From JACQFK01 sp036383955 (GTDB lineage: Bacteria; Planctomycetota; MHYJ01; JACPRB01): a stretch of DNA of 64,000 nt. Position 1 is the stretch's first letter. Each line of letters starts with the position of its first letter. The position numbers and the translations under genes were made by a program. Below are positions 23,997 to 31,565 of the stretch, one piece after another. Below the pieces are notes generated by a model. The model saw nothing but the letters and a program-made list of their open reading frames with translations. It did not search any database and had not been told where the DNA came from. The DNA lies in assembly GCA_036383955.1 (NCBI GenBank), contig DASVNH010000243.1, positions 1-64,000 on the forward strand, written 5' to 3'.

Positions 23997-25057
23997 TTGC
24001 CGCTCCCGATCATCGGCTTCGCCTCGATGTAGACGTCCATCTGCTGGCCCACGAAGACCGGCAGCGCGGCGCGGTCGAAGGAATAGATCACCTGCAGCAC
24101 GCGCGTGTCCACGCGCTCGGTGCTCTCGCCCGTCAGCGAGCGCTTGGGCAGGACGTACGGCTCGACCCGCACGAAGGCCAGGTCCGCGCGGAGCTCGCGG
24201 TTGCCGCGCACGAACGCCGCCGCCTTCGAGCCCTTTTCGAAACGCCAGGCGTCGTTCTCGTCGACGTCCACCCGGACGTGGAAGCGCTTGAGCGCGCCGA
24301 AGAGGAGCAGCGGCGTGAGGGTCGGACCCGCCGGCGCGAATTCGCCCGCCCGCACGTTCACCTGCAGCACGGTCCCGTCCGTCGGCGCCCGCACCGTCAG
24401 GCGGTCGATCTCGGTGTCGACGGCCTTCGCCTGCGCCTCGGCCCCGGCGAGATCCGCGCGGGCGACGTCGACGTCCGGCTTCCAGGCGCCGGCCTTGAGG
24501 AGGTCGCGCGCCGCCTTCAGCTCCTCGACGCGGGCGGCGGCGGCCTGGGCGGCGTAGCGTTTGCGGTCGAGGTCCTCGATGGACACGGCGCGGGCGTCGG
24601 AGACTTTTTCCCAGAGCTCGACCTGGCGGCGGGCGTCGGCGAGCGCCGCCTCCGCCTCCTTCACGCGGGCTTCGGCGGGAGGGAGCTCTTCCGGGCGGGG
24701 GGAGGCGAGGAGGCGGTCGAGGCGCGCCTTCGCGGCGAGGACGGCGCTGCCGCGGATCTCCCGCTCGGCGGCGAGGTCGCGGCCGTCGAGCCGGAACAGC
24801 GGGGCGCCCGCGTCGACGTCGTCGCCGACCTGGACGAGGACTTTCTCGACGAGGCGGGCGAGCGGCGAGGCGATCGCGACGTTCTGGCCCTGGGCCTCGA
24901 CGAGTCCGGCGCCGGCGATGTAGGCCGCGAAGGGCGCGCGGGCCGGCGGCGCGACGGGCGGGGCGACCTTCGGAGGCTGGCTGCCCTGGGCGACCACCCA
25001 GGCGGCGTAGCCGGCGCCGGCGAGGGCGAGGATCGGAACGAGGGCGGCGCGGATCAT
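23993..25057 (-). CDS. HlyD/MacA-type periplasmic adaptor of the efflux pump
   Basis: The 354-residue membrane-fusion protein has an N-terminal anchor (about residues 5-24), a split biotinyl-lipoyl domain (VQVGDDVDAGAPLFRLDGRDL and VRAPTDGTVLQVNVRAGEF), and a long coiled-coil hairpin between about residues 100 and 200. It links the ABC permease to the outer-membrane factor. It is coupled by overlap to both neighbours (ATGA with the ATPase gene, GTGA with the outer-membrane gene). Confidence 0.92.
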   Translation of the reverse strand: MIRAALVPILALAGAGYAAWVVAQGSQPPKVAPPVAPPARAPFAAYIAGAGLVEAQGQNVAIASPLARLVEKVLVQVGDDVDAGAPLFRLDGRDLAAEREIRGSAVLAAKARLDRLLASPRPEELPPAEARVKEAEAALADARRQVELWEKVSDARAVSIEDLDRKRYAAQAAAARVEELKAARDLLKAGAWKPDVDVARADLAGAEAQAKAVDTEIDRLTVRAPTDGTVLQVNVRAGEFAPAGPTLTPLLLFGALKRFHVRVDVDENDAWRFEKGSKAAAFVRGNRELRADLAFVRVEPYVLPKRSLTGESTERVDTRVLQVIYSFDRAALPVFVGQQMDVYIEAKPMIGSGK

Positions 25058-25770
25058 GGGGAACCTCCGGTGGAACGCGACTCGATGCCGACCACGCGGC
25101 CGTCGTCCATGCGGGCGACGCGGTCGGCGAACCCGAAAATGCGGCTGTCGTGGGTGACGATGACGAGCGACAGGTGGTCGGCGTCGACGAGGCCGCGCAG
25201 CAGCTCCATGACCTTGTGGCCGGTGTCGTGGTCGAGGGCGCTGGTGGGCTCGTCGCAGACGATCAGGCGGGGCCTGTGCACGAAGGCGCGGGCGATCGCG
25301 ACGCGCTGCTGCTGGCCGCCGGACAGCTGGGACGGCAGGGAGCGGCCCCGGTCGCCGATCCCGACGCGGGCGAGGGCCTCGTTCGCCCCGGCGAGGGCGG
25401 TCCGGCGCGAGTCGCCCCGGATGAGCAGGGGCACGGCGACGTTTTCGGCGGCGGTCAGCGTCGGGATCAGGTTGAAGGCCTGGAAGACGAAGCCCACGGA
25501 GGCGCCGCGGAAGCGCACGCGGGCGCCGTCGCTCATCGCGCGCAGGTCCTCGCCGAAGAGGCGGACGTCGCCCTCGTTGGGGTCGAGGATGCCGGCGGCG
25601 ACGGAGATGAGGGTGGTCTTGCCGCAGCCCGAGGGGCCGACGAGCATGAGCAGCTCGCCGGGCCGCACCTCGAGGTCGGCGCCCCGCAGGGCGGTGACGG
25701 ACGTCGCGCCCTTCCCGTAGGTCTTGACGACGCCGCGGAGCTCGACGGCGTGGGCGGTCGACGTCACCAC
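25054..25770 (-). CDS. ABC transporter ATPase (MacB/LolD type)
   Basis: The 238-residue ATPase has Walker A GPSGCGKTT, the Q-loop in FVFQAFNLIPTLT, signature LSGGQQQRVAIARA, Walker B LIVCDEPTSALD and the H-loop in VIVTHDSR. The sequence type matches MacB/LolD-like ATPases that energise FtsX-fold permeases. The GTG start at 25770 (or 25767) lies inside a dispersed repeat, so the first codons derive from repeat DNA. The permease gene is 70 bp upstream in the same operon. Confidence 0.93.
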   Translation of the reverse strand: MVTSTAHAVELRGVVKTYGKGATSVTALRGADLEVRPGELLMLVGPSGCGKTTLISVAAGILDPNEGDVRLFGEDLRAMSDGARVRFRGASVGFVFQAFNLIPTLTAAENVAVPLLIRGDSRRTALAGANEALARVGIGDRGRSLPSQLSGGQQQRVAIARAFVHRPRLIVCDEPTSALDHDTGHKVMELLRGLVDADHLSLVIVTHDSRIFGFADRVARMDDGRVVGIESRSTGGSP

Positions 25771-25832
25771 GAAGACACCAAGCGCACGAAGGTTCTCGAA
25801 GGCTTCTTCGTGGCCTTCGTGTCTTCGTGGTG
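25765..25832. repeat. inverted dispersed repeat CACCACGAAGACACC
   Basis: The left arm CACCACGAAGACACCAAG and the right arm CTTCGTGTCTTCGTGGTG pair almost perfectly around a spacer that is itself made of CGAAGG/CTTCG units. It fills the gap between the FtsX-type permease gene and the ATPase gene. The cruciform or RNA hairpin could affect read-through within the operon. Confidence 0.75.
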
Positions 25833-25840
25833 AGGCGTGC

Positions 25841-26998
25841 TCATCCCTTGAACACCACCGCCGGCTCGAGCCGGACGACCTTCCAGAGGCTGATGAGGGC
25901 GGCGACCGTGCAGATGACGGCCATGGCGACGCCGGTCGCGGCGAGGATCTGCCAGGGGAGGCGGAAGGCGAGCTCGGTGTTGGCGCTGGCCTTGGAGCCG
26001 AACCAGGCGGCGAGGCCCGTGCCGAGCCCGTAGCCGATGCCGCCGACGAAGAGGGCCTGGAGGACGACCATCCGCAGGAGCGTGAGGTTCGTCGTGCCCA
26101 TCGCCTTGAGGGCGGCGAAGTGCTTCAGGTTTTCGAGCGTGAAGTTGTAGAAGGTCTGGCCGGCGATCGCCAGGCCGACGACGAAGCCCAGGGCCACCGC
26201 GATGCCGAAGTTCACCGGAATGCCCGTGTACTTGAAGAAGTACTTCCAGGTCAGCTCGATGAAGGCCTCCTTCGGCAGCGCCTGGAGGCCCGTGATCGTC
26301 GTGATCCGCGCGCAGAGGGCGGCGGGATCGACGCCCTCCTTCGCCTTGATCTGGATGAACGAGAGCAGCTTGCGCTCGCGCGGGGCGAACTGGGTGGCCC
26401 GCGCGTAGGTCGTGTAGATCACCGGCTGGGACTGGAACGTGCGCGAGACGCGGCAGAGCCCGACGACCACCGCGCGGTGGTCGTTGAGCTCCAGGCTGTC
26501 GCCGATGCGCAGCGGGGTCGGCAGGCCGTCGGGCCCGCGCCGGGCGAGCCGCGTCCGCGCGCCCACTTCGTCGACGATGATCCCCTGGCTCTGCCGCAGG
26601 TCTTCGAGCCGGCCCTCGACCATCGTGGCGGGCCCGCCGATGAGGGTGGCGTCGTCGAGGCCCACGACGTTGCAGGTCTGGAAGTTCCCGTTCTCAAGGC
26701 GGGCCTTGAGCAGCCCCTTGTAGAGCGGGACGGCCCAGTCCACGCCGACGATGCCGCGCACGCGCAGCAGCTGGGTGTCCTGCAGGGGCTTGATGTCGTC
26801 GACGAACTGCACCTTGGGGTCCATGACCCAGGCGTCGGCGAGGCCCGAGTCGGTGATGAAGCCGAACGTGCGGGTCATGAGGCCCGTGAAGATCGCCATC
26901 TGCTGGGTGATGAGGAAGGAGGCGATCGTGAGGCCGAAGAGGATGCCGAAATACTTCCCCTTGTCCCCCACGAGCATCTTGAGCGCGATCCAGCTCAC
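25841..26998 (-). CDS. FtsX-fold ABC transporter permease
   Basis: The 385-residue protein has one N-terminal membrane helix (about 15-40), a large extracytoplasmic domain (about 50-260) and three C-terminal helices ending VRLEPAVVFKG, the usual end of MacB/FtsX-type permeases. It works with the downstream ATPase, adaptor and outer-membrane protein, so the cluster is a MacAB-TolC-like pump; the substrate is unknown. The GTG start at 26998 overlaps the TetR stop (GTGA). Confidence 0.9.
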   Translation of the reverse strand: MSWIALKMLVGDKGKYFGILFGLTIASFLITQQMAIFTGLMTRTFGFITDSGLADAWVMDPKVQFVDDIKPLQDTQLLRVRGIVGVDWAVPLYKGLLKARLENGNFQTCNVVGLDDATLIGGPATMVEGRLEDLRQSQGIIVDEVGARTRLARRGPDGLPTPLRIGDSLELNDHRAVVVGLCRVSRTFQSQPVIYTTYARATQFAPRERKLLSFIQIKAKEGVDPAALCARITTITGLQALPKEAFIELTWKYFFKYTGIPVNFGIAVALGFVVGLAIAGQTFYNFTLENLKHFAALKAMGTTNLTLLRMVVLQALFVGGIGYGLGTGLAAWFGSKASANTELAFRLPWQILAATGVAMAVICTVAALISLWKVVRLEPAVVFKG

Positions 26999-27570
26999 GC
27001 GCGGATCCCTCCGAGCGAGAAGCGGAGGATGTGCTCCGCCAGGACCTCGATCCGCGGCAGGCGGCCGTCGATGCGCTCGACGACCGGCGCGCAGTGCTTG
27101 TAGAAGAGCATCTGCCCCAGCACGCTCTTGGCCGCGAGCTCGGCGTTGGGCCTCGACATCCCCCGGATTTCCCGCGTGAGGGCGACGAGGCCCTCGTAGA
27201 TCGGCCGGATCACGCGCTCGGCCAGGCGGTCGAGGGCGGCCGTCGGCTCGATCATCTCCCGGGCCATCAGGCGCCCCGCGCGGGAATCCCGGTCGGTGAC
27301 GCGGCGCAGGAAGCCGTCGATGAAGGCCCGGAGGCGCCCCTCGGGCGTCGATTGGCCGTCGATGGGGTGCTTCGCGTGCACCGCCCGCATCTCGCGCTCG
27401 AGGACCTCGGCGTAGAGCTTCTTCTTGTCGCGGAAGTGGTAGTTCACCGCCGCGAGGTTGACCTTCGCGCGGCTCACGATGTCGCGGATCGTCGCCTCGC
27501 GGAAGCCCTTTTCGGCGAAGACGTCCGCCCCCGCGTCGAGGATCCGCTCCCGGGTGGCCTTCAAACTCAT
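26995..27570 (-). CDS. TetR-family repressor of the efflux operon
   Basis: The 191-residue protein has an N-terminal TetR helix-turn-helix (TRERILDAGADVFAEKGFREATIRDIVSRAKVN region, then VNYHFRDKKKLYAEVL) and a C-terminal domain of the CecR/DUF1956 kind. It is the first gene of the efflux operon and overlaps the permease gene, so it probably represses itself and the pump. A repeated operator-like sequence lies directly upstream of its ATG. Confidence 0.93.
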   Translation of the reverse strand: MSLKATRERILDAGADVFAEKGFREATIRDIVSRAKVNLAAVNYHFRDKKKLYAEVLEREMRAVHAKHPIDGQSTPEGRLRAFIDGFLRRVTDRDSRAGRLMAREMIEPTAALDRLAERVIRPIYEGLVALTREIRGMSRPNAELAAKSVLGQMLFYKHCAPVVERIDGRLPRIEVLAEHILRFSLGGIRA

Positions 27571-27592
27571 GTATGAAACAGTTGTATGAAAC
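27571..27592 (-). promoter_or_regulatory. putative TetR operator (two GTTTCATAC units)
   Basis: Read on the minus strand, GTTTCATAC occurs at 27592-27584 and 27579-27571 with a 13-bp period, and the centre AACTGTT is an imperfect palindrome. It lies immediately before the TetR start and overlaps any promoter there, as expected for autorepression. Confidence 0.55.
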
Positions 27593-27626
27593 CAGGCCGG
27601 ACGGCGTCAAGAGAAAAGCGCGCGGC

Positions 27627-28100
27627 TCAATCCTGGAGCGTGGCCCGGAGCATCCAGACCGTCTTCTCGTGGGCCTCGAGCAGGCCCGTCAGGAAGTCGG
27701 CCGTCGCCGGATCGTCGTTCTTCTCCGCCGCCTCGACGTCCTTGCGCAGCTGGCGCGCGAGGGTTTCGTGGTCCGAGAGCAGGCTGGTGAGCATGCCCTT
27801 GGCGTCGAGCTGCTCGCCCGGGTACTCCTTGATCCGGGCGCGCTTGAGGAAGTCGGCCAGCGTCGCCTCGGCCTTTACGCCGACGGCGCGGCCGCGCTCG
27901 GCGATCTCGTCGATCTCGCCCTCGAGCGCCTGGTACTGCGCCTCGAAGACCTTGTGGAGGTCGTTGAAATGCGGCCCGGTGACGTTCCAGTGGTAGTTCC
28001 GGGTCTTCACGTAGAGGACGTGGGCGTCGGCGAGCAGGTCGTTGAGGACCTTGCCCATCGTTTCGCGCGCCTTGTCGGACAGCCCGGTCTGCGGCTTCAT
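27627..28100 (-). CDS. dps: Dps-family ferritin-like DNA-protection protein
   Basis: The 157-residue protein forms ferritin-like dodecamers that oxidise and store iron and shield DNA. The ferroxidase motif is complete: YHWNVTGPHFNDLHKVFEAQYQ and then E-G-E-I-D-E-I-A-E-R. The C-terminal helix has the usual AHEKTVWMLRA. A strong Shine-Dalgarno GGAGGG is 5 nt before ATG 28100. It is probably a monocistronic gene. Confidence 0.95.
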   Translation of the reverse strand: MKPQTGLSDKARETMGKVLNDLLADAHVLYVKTRNYHWNVTGPHFNDLHKVFEAQYQALEGEIDEIAERGRAVGVKAEATLADFLKRARIKEYPGEQLDAKGMLTSLLSDHETLARQLRKDVEAAEKNDDPATADFLTGLLEAHEKTVWMLRATLQD

Positions 28101-28270
28101 AGCACCCTCCGTTGTCTGATAACGCGGAGGGGGACGTCCGGCATTCGCCGAATCACCACTGGCTGAGGAGCCGCCGGAACAGCCGCCCGATCGCCGAGCC
28201 CGGGAAGAACGCGTCGATGCGTCTCATGGGGTCTGACACGACGCCCCGCCCGCCGGGTTCCCGTCTCCCC

Positions 28271-28297
28271 GTCTACTGTCTACTGTCAGCTGTCTAC
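28271..28297. repeat. GTCTACT(GT) tandem string
   Basis: Units of GTCTACT/GTCAGCT repeat about every 7 nt and run into the fmt stop codon (28294-28296). The intergenic stretch 28101-28270 holds no convincing gene; a 24-codon minus-strand frame (28153-28227) is too weak to call. Confidence 0.55.
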
Positions 28298-29229
28298 GTG
28301 AACAACGTCCCGATCTTCGGCTGATACCCGTTCACGTACTCGGCGCCGCTCATGCGCCGCTTGTTCTGCGGCTGGATCTCCAGCACCGTCACGTCGCCGT
28401 CCGCGCAGGCGATCCGGATGCCGTCCTTGTCGATGGCCACGATCTCCCCGGGCCGGTGGCTGGGCTTGGCCGGGTAGCGGGCGGCCCGCACCTTGTGGAT
28501 CACCACCCGGACCGGGCCCGCGAACGTGAACGCGCAGGGCCAGGGCTGCAGGGCCCGCACGAAATTCTGGATCTTCGCGGCCGGCTTGCGCCAGTCGATC
28601 CGCCCGTCGTTCTTCTCGAACTTCCGCGCGTACGTCGCCTCCCGCTCGTCCTGCGGGATCTCCACCGCCCGGCGCTCCTGGACGGCCTGAAGGACGTCGA
28701 TCAGCAGGTCCGCCCCCACCACCGAGAGCTCGTCCTCCATCGCGGGCGTCGTCGCCTCCGGCGGCACGGGGACCCTCGACATCCCCAGGATCGGGCCCGC
28801 GTCCATCTTCTCGACGACCTTCACGATGCAGACGCCCGTGAACGCGTCGCCGTTGAGCAGCGTCCGCGCCACCGGCTCGGGCCCGCGGTACTTCGGCAGC
28901 AGCGACGGGTGGATGTTCAGGCACTGGAAGCGGGCCATCTGGAGGATGTCGTTCCCCAGCTTCTGCCCGTACGCCACGACGATGATGACGTCCGGCGACA
29001 GCGCCCGCAGCTCGCGGAGGAATTCGTACTCGTTGCAGTTGGCCGGCTGGTAGAGGAAGAGGCTCTTGGCGAGGGCGACCTCCTTCACGGGGCTCGCCTG
29101 CATCTCCTGCCCGCGCCCCGCCGGGCGGTCGGGCTGGGTGACGACGGCGAGCACCTTGTGGCCCGACTCCATGAGCTTGTCGAGCGCGGGGACCGCGAAG
29201 CCGGCGGTGCCGAAGAAGACGATGTTCAT
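28294..29229 (-). CDS. fmt: methionyl-tRNA formyltransferase
   Basis: Fmt formylates Met-tRNAi with 10-formyl-THF for initiation. The 311-residue product begins MNIVFFGTAGFAVPAL, has the catalytic Asn/His in LNIHPSLLPKYRG and the aspartate in VEKMDAGPIL, and a C-terminal OB-like domain. The loop reads KYRGPEPV where most enzymes have RWRGAAPI. The start overlaps the stop of the FAD oxidoreductase gene as ATGA, so the two are co-translated. Confidence 0.94.
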   Translation of the reverse strand: MNIVFFGTAGFAVPALDKLMESGHKVLAVVTQPDRPAGRGQEMQASPVKEVALAKSLFLYQPANCNEYEFLRELRALSPDVIIVVAYGQKLGNDILQMARFQCLNIHPSLLPKYRGPEPVARTLLNGDAFTGVCIVKVVEKMDAGPILGMSRVPVPPEATTPAMEDELSVVGADLLIDVLQAVQERRAVEIPQDEREATYARKFEKNDGRIDWRKPAAKIQNFVRALQPWPCAFTFAGPVRVVIHKVRAARYPAKPSHRPGEIVAIDKDGIRIACADGDVTVLEIQPQNKRRMSGAEYVNGYQPKIGTLFT

Positions 29230-30353
29230 ATCACGTTGGTCTCGACGATGGGCTGACCCTCCTTGAACCGAGAGAGGCGCAGGCTGGAGATGTCGAGCGA
29301 CGAGCGCCCCGTGACCAGTAGTTCGGCGACGAGCATCCCCGTCGCCGGCGCGTGCATGACGCCGTGGCCGCTGAAGCCGGCGGCGATCCAGTAGTTCTCC
29401 CCGATCTCCCCGATCAGCGGATGATGGTCGGGCGTCACCTCGTAGAGCCCGCCCCAGGCCGTCCGCACCGTCGCGCGCTCGAGGGCCGGCACCCGGGCCA
29501 TGGCCAGCTCCGCGACCCGCTCGACGAAGCCGTAGTCGACGGCCTCGTTGAAGCCGGGCGGCTCGTCCTTGTCCGCCTTGCCCACCAGCAGGCCGCCCGA
29601 TTCGCTGTGGAGGTACACGCCGCTCGTGTAGTCCACCGTCATCGGGATCGGATGCGGAAGCTCCGGGAAGGGCTCCGTCGTGAAGCACTGGCGGCGCACC
29701 GGGCGGATCGGGATGTCGAAGCCGAACAGCTCCCCGAGCTTCCCGGTCCAGGCGCCCGCCGCGAGCACGATCCGGCCGCCTTCGACGTCCCCCTTCGAGG
29801 TGAGGACGGTGGCGCCCCGGCGTCCCTTGACCTCGTGGTCGAAGAAGAACTGGACGCCCAGGTCCTTGGCCTTCTTGTGGTAGCCCATCACGTAGTCGGC
29901 CGGCGAGGCGTAGCCGTCGCGCGCGTGGAAGACGCCGCCCAGGACGTCGTCCGTCCTCACGTACGGCGCCTTCGCGGCGACGCCCGCGCGGTCGAGCAGC
30001 TCGATGGCCAGGCCGTGGCGGCGCTGACGTTCGGCGTTACGCCGGAAGACCTCCATCTCCTCGGGCCGGGTCGCGATCCAGAGATAGCCGGCCTGGGTGA
30101 AGGCGACGTCGACGCCGATTTCCCCGGGGAAGCGCTCGAAGCGGTCGAGGGAGAGCTTGGAGAGCTCGATGTTGATGTCGCTCGAGAACTGCGCGCGGAT
30201 GCCGCCGGCGGCCTTGGCGGTCGATCCCAGCCCCGGCGCGGCTTCCTTGTCGATCACCGCCACGTCGGGCCGGCCCATCATCGCGAGGTGGCAGGCGATG
30301 GACGTGCCCACGATGCCGGCCCCGATGATCACGATGTCGTGTTTGCGCCCCAT
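29226..30353 (-). CDS. FAD-dependent D-amino-acid/sarcosine oxidase-family oxidoreductase
   Basis: The 375-residue DAO-family enzyme has an N-terminal FAD-binding motif (DIVIIGAGIVGTSIACHL), STAKAAGGIRAQF near residue 55, and a C-terminal GGLYEVTPDHHPLIG and AGFSGHGVMHAPATG, as in glycine/sarcosine oxidase-like enzymes. It oxidises an N-substituted or D-amino acid; the substrate cannot be read from sequence. ATG 30353 is chosen because TAGAAT lies 10 nt upstream and the fold begins there; an ATG at 30365 overlaps the box. Confidence 0.9.
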   Translation of the reverse strand: MGRKHDIVIIGAGIVGTSIACHLAMMGRPDVAVIDKEAAPGLGSTAKAAGGIRAQFSSDINIELSKLSLDRFERFPGEIGVDVAFTQAGYLWIATRPEEMEVFRRNAERQRRHGLAIELLDRAGVAAKAPYVRTDDVLGGVFHARDGYASPADYVMGYHKKAKDLGVQFFFDHEVKGRRGATVLTSKGDVEGGRIVLAAGAWTGKLGELFGFDIPIRPVRRQCFTTEPFPELPHPIPMTVDYTSGVYLHSESGGLLVGKADKDEPPGFNEAVDYGFVERVAELAMARVPALERATVRTAWGGLYEVTPDHHPLIGEIGENYWIAAGFSGHGVMHAPATGMLVAELLVTGRSSLDISSLRLSRFKEGQPIVETNVI

Positions 30354-30363
30354 GGTCGCGGTC

Positions 30364-30369
30364 ATTCTA
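30364..30369 (-). promoter_or_regulatory. -10 box TAGAAT before the oxidoreductase-fmt operon
   Basis: TAGAAT on the minus strand lies 10 nt before ATG 30353, the same arrangement as at rsmI and trpF. Confidence 0.45.
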
Positions 30370-30499
30370 CGCCGCGGCCCCGCGGGAGGCACCATAACTC
30401 GTACTGTACGTTTTATGGCGTTCGCTACCGGCCGGTAGGATTGGAGGGGGGCCCCTACGGAGCGGTCGGGCTTCCCGTCGTTCCGGATAGGGAGAACTC

Positions 30500-30515
30500 T
30501 GGCACGGGGCTTGCT
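30500..30515 (+). promoter_or_regulatory. consensus sigma-54 promoter (-24/-12)
   Basis: TGGCACG at 30500-30506, a 4-nt spacer, then TTGCT at 30511-30515 match the RpoN consensus TGGCACG-N4-TTGC(A/T) at every position. Transcription would start near 30526, i.e. within about 2 nt of the ATG at 30528. An upstream enhancer-binding site was not identified. Confidence 0.75.
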
Positions 30516-30527
30516 TTAACGGGGGCC

Positions 30528-30740
30528 ATGAGCACCGCGCGCGCGATCCGCCTGGAGCTGAGGTTCGCCGAGTCCCCCACGGTCGGGGCGAGACTGGAGG
30601 GGCTGGCGCGCTGCCTCCGCGTCGGGCTGAAGATCCTGCACGCGCGCGTCACGCGCACCGAATCGTGGTACGAGGTCGAGCTGACCGGATCGGAGCGGGG
30701 CGTCGAGAAGGCGGTCCGGGCCTTGGGCGGGCTCGCTTGA
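30528..30740 (+). CDS. NIL-domain protein, 70 aa
   Basis: This small protein resembles the NIL (ACT-like) domain at the C-terminus of methionine-importer ATPases: R-L-E-L-R-F, then RVGLKILHARVTRTESWYEVELTG and a final helix. Stand-alone NIL proteins occur near sulfur and homocysteine metabolism genes, where they are thought to bind small ligands. No Shine-Dalgarno is present, consistent with the leaderless start predicted from the sigma-54 promoter. Confidence 0.75.
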   Translation: MSTARAIRLELRFAESPTVGARLEGLARCLRVGLKILHARVTRTESWYEVELTGSERGVEKAVRALGGLA

Positions 30741-30822
30741 CCGGATCTTGACGCCGGGTTCATGGAATCCTGAAGAGAGGGCGGCACTCTACAGGGGTCG
30801 CAGGGAGGAAGAGAGGACCGCC

Positions 30823-31029
30823 ATGATGTACAACGCCCGCGTCCGGGACGCCTGGCAGCGCCTGAGCGTCCTGCAGCAGGAAATTCTGTCCGCCGATCTC
30901 GCCGGAGACGACGAGGTCGACGACGAGGAAATCGCCACGCGTTTCGGGACGACCGCCGCGGCCGTCCGCGTGGAACGGATCCTGGCCCGGAGGCGCCTGA
31001 ACGACGCCCTCCTGGGCCAAGCCTCTTAG
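30823..31029 (+). CDS. small helix-turn-helix protein resembling sigma-70 region 4
   Basis: The 68-residue protein is MMYNARVRDAWQRLSVLQQ followed by a helix-turn-helix whose second half (DEEIATRFGTTAAAVRVERILARRRL) has the shape of sigma region 4 (E-I-A-x-x-x-x-x-T-x-x-A-V-x-x-x-x-x-R-A-x-x-x-L). It has no region 2, so it is not a sigma factor itself. A GGAAGAGAGGA Shine-Dalgarno region precedes ATG 30823. Function is unknown; DNA binding is inferred. Confidence 0.68.
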   Translation: MMYNARVRDAWQRLSVLQQEILSADLAGDDEVDDEEIATRFGTTAAAVRVERILARRRLNDALLGQAS

Positions 31030-31048
31030 AAGTGGAGTGGAGAACGTC

Positions 31049-31375
31049 ATGGCCAAGCTGACCCCCAAGGCGGCCGCGCCCAAGCCGGCCGTCGTCGCGA
31101 AGGCTCCCGTGAGCCCGCTCAAGAACGTGTCCATCGCCGCGCGCCTCGACGGCGCCCGCGAGGTGCTGGTGACCGGCGACTTCACCAACTGGAACGGCTC
31201 GGCCGTTCCGCTCAGCCGGACGACCGACGGCACCTGGACGGCGACGCTGAAGCTCGCCCCCGGCGAGTACCAGTACCGGCTGCTGGTCGACGGCCAGTGG
31301 CGCGACCACGCCGAGGCGCCGCGCCGCGTGCCCAATCCGTTCGGCACCGAGAACTGCGTCCTCACGGTCGCGTAG
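31049..31375 (+). CDS. stand-alone CBM48/AMPK-type glycogen-binding domain protein
   Basis: The 108-residue protein has an Ala/Pro/Lys-rich N-terminus and then an isoamylase-N/CBM48 fold: VLVTGDFTNWNG, W-T-A-T-L-K-L-A-P-G-E-Y-Q-Y-R-L-L-V-D-G-Q-W and the final VPNPFGTENCVLTV. These domains bind alpha-glucans; alone they may target partners to glycogen. The start is ATG 31049, with GGAGTGGAG upstream. It follows the HTH gene by 19 nt and is probably co-transcribed. Confidence 0.82.
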   Translation: MAKLTPKAAAPKPAVVAKAPVSPLKNVSIAARLDGAREVLVTGDFTNWNGSAVPLSRTTDGTWTATLKLAPGEYQYRLLVDGQWRDHAEAPRRVPNPFGTENCVLTVA

Positions 31376-31422
31376 GGCTCGACGCGCGCTCCGTCCCTCG
31401 CCCTCTGTAACTCCGCCCGGCG

Positions 31423-31451
31423 TTGTGTTTCGCGCGGGTCTTTGCTAAGAC
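31423..31451 (+). promoter_or_regulatory. sigma-70-type promoter for rnc
   Basis: TTGTGT (31423-31428), 17-nt spacer, TAAGAC (31446-31451). The leader of about 108 nt before rnc contains a CCCCG/CGGGG hairpin (about 31534-31546), which could serve RNase III autoregulation as known in E. coli. Confidence 0.4.
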
Positions 31452-31565
31452 AGTAGGGCCCTTGGCGGACCGGCGCGCTTGCCCCTGATCCCGCGGATAA
31501 GCGGTATCCCCGGAATCACCGGCAAACCCCGTCCCGGGGCGCGTGATTTCAAGGACGGGGACCCC

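Noticed and set aside
28153..28227. 24-codon minus-strand frame (MRRIDAFFPGSAIGRLF...) between dps and fmt
   Set aside because: No Shine-Dalgarno, no clear promoter and no homologue I recognise; left uncalled.
30823..31029. Sigma factor call for the 68-residue HTH protein
   Set aside because: Only a region 4-like helix-turn-helix is present; no region 2.
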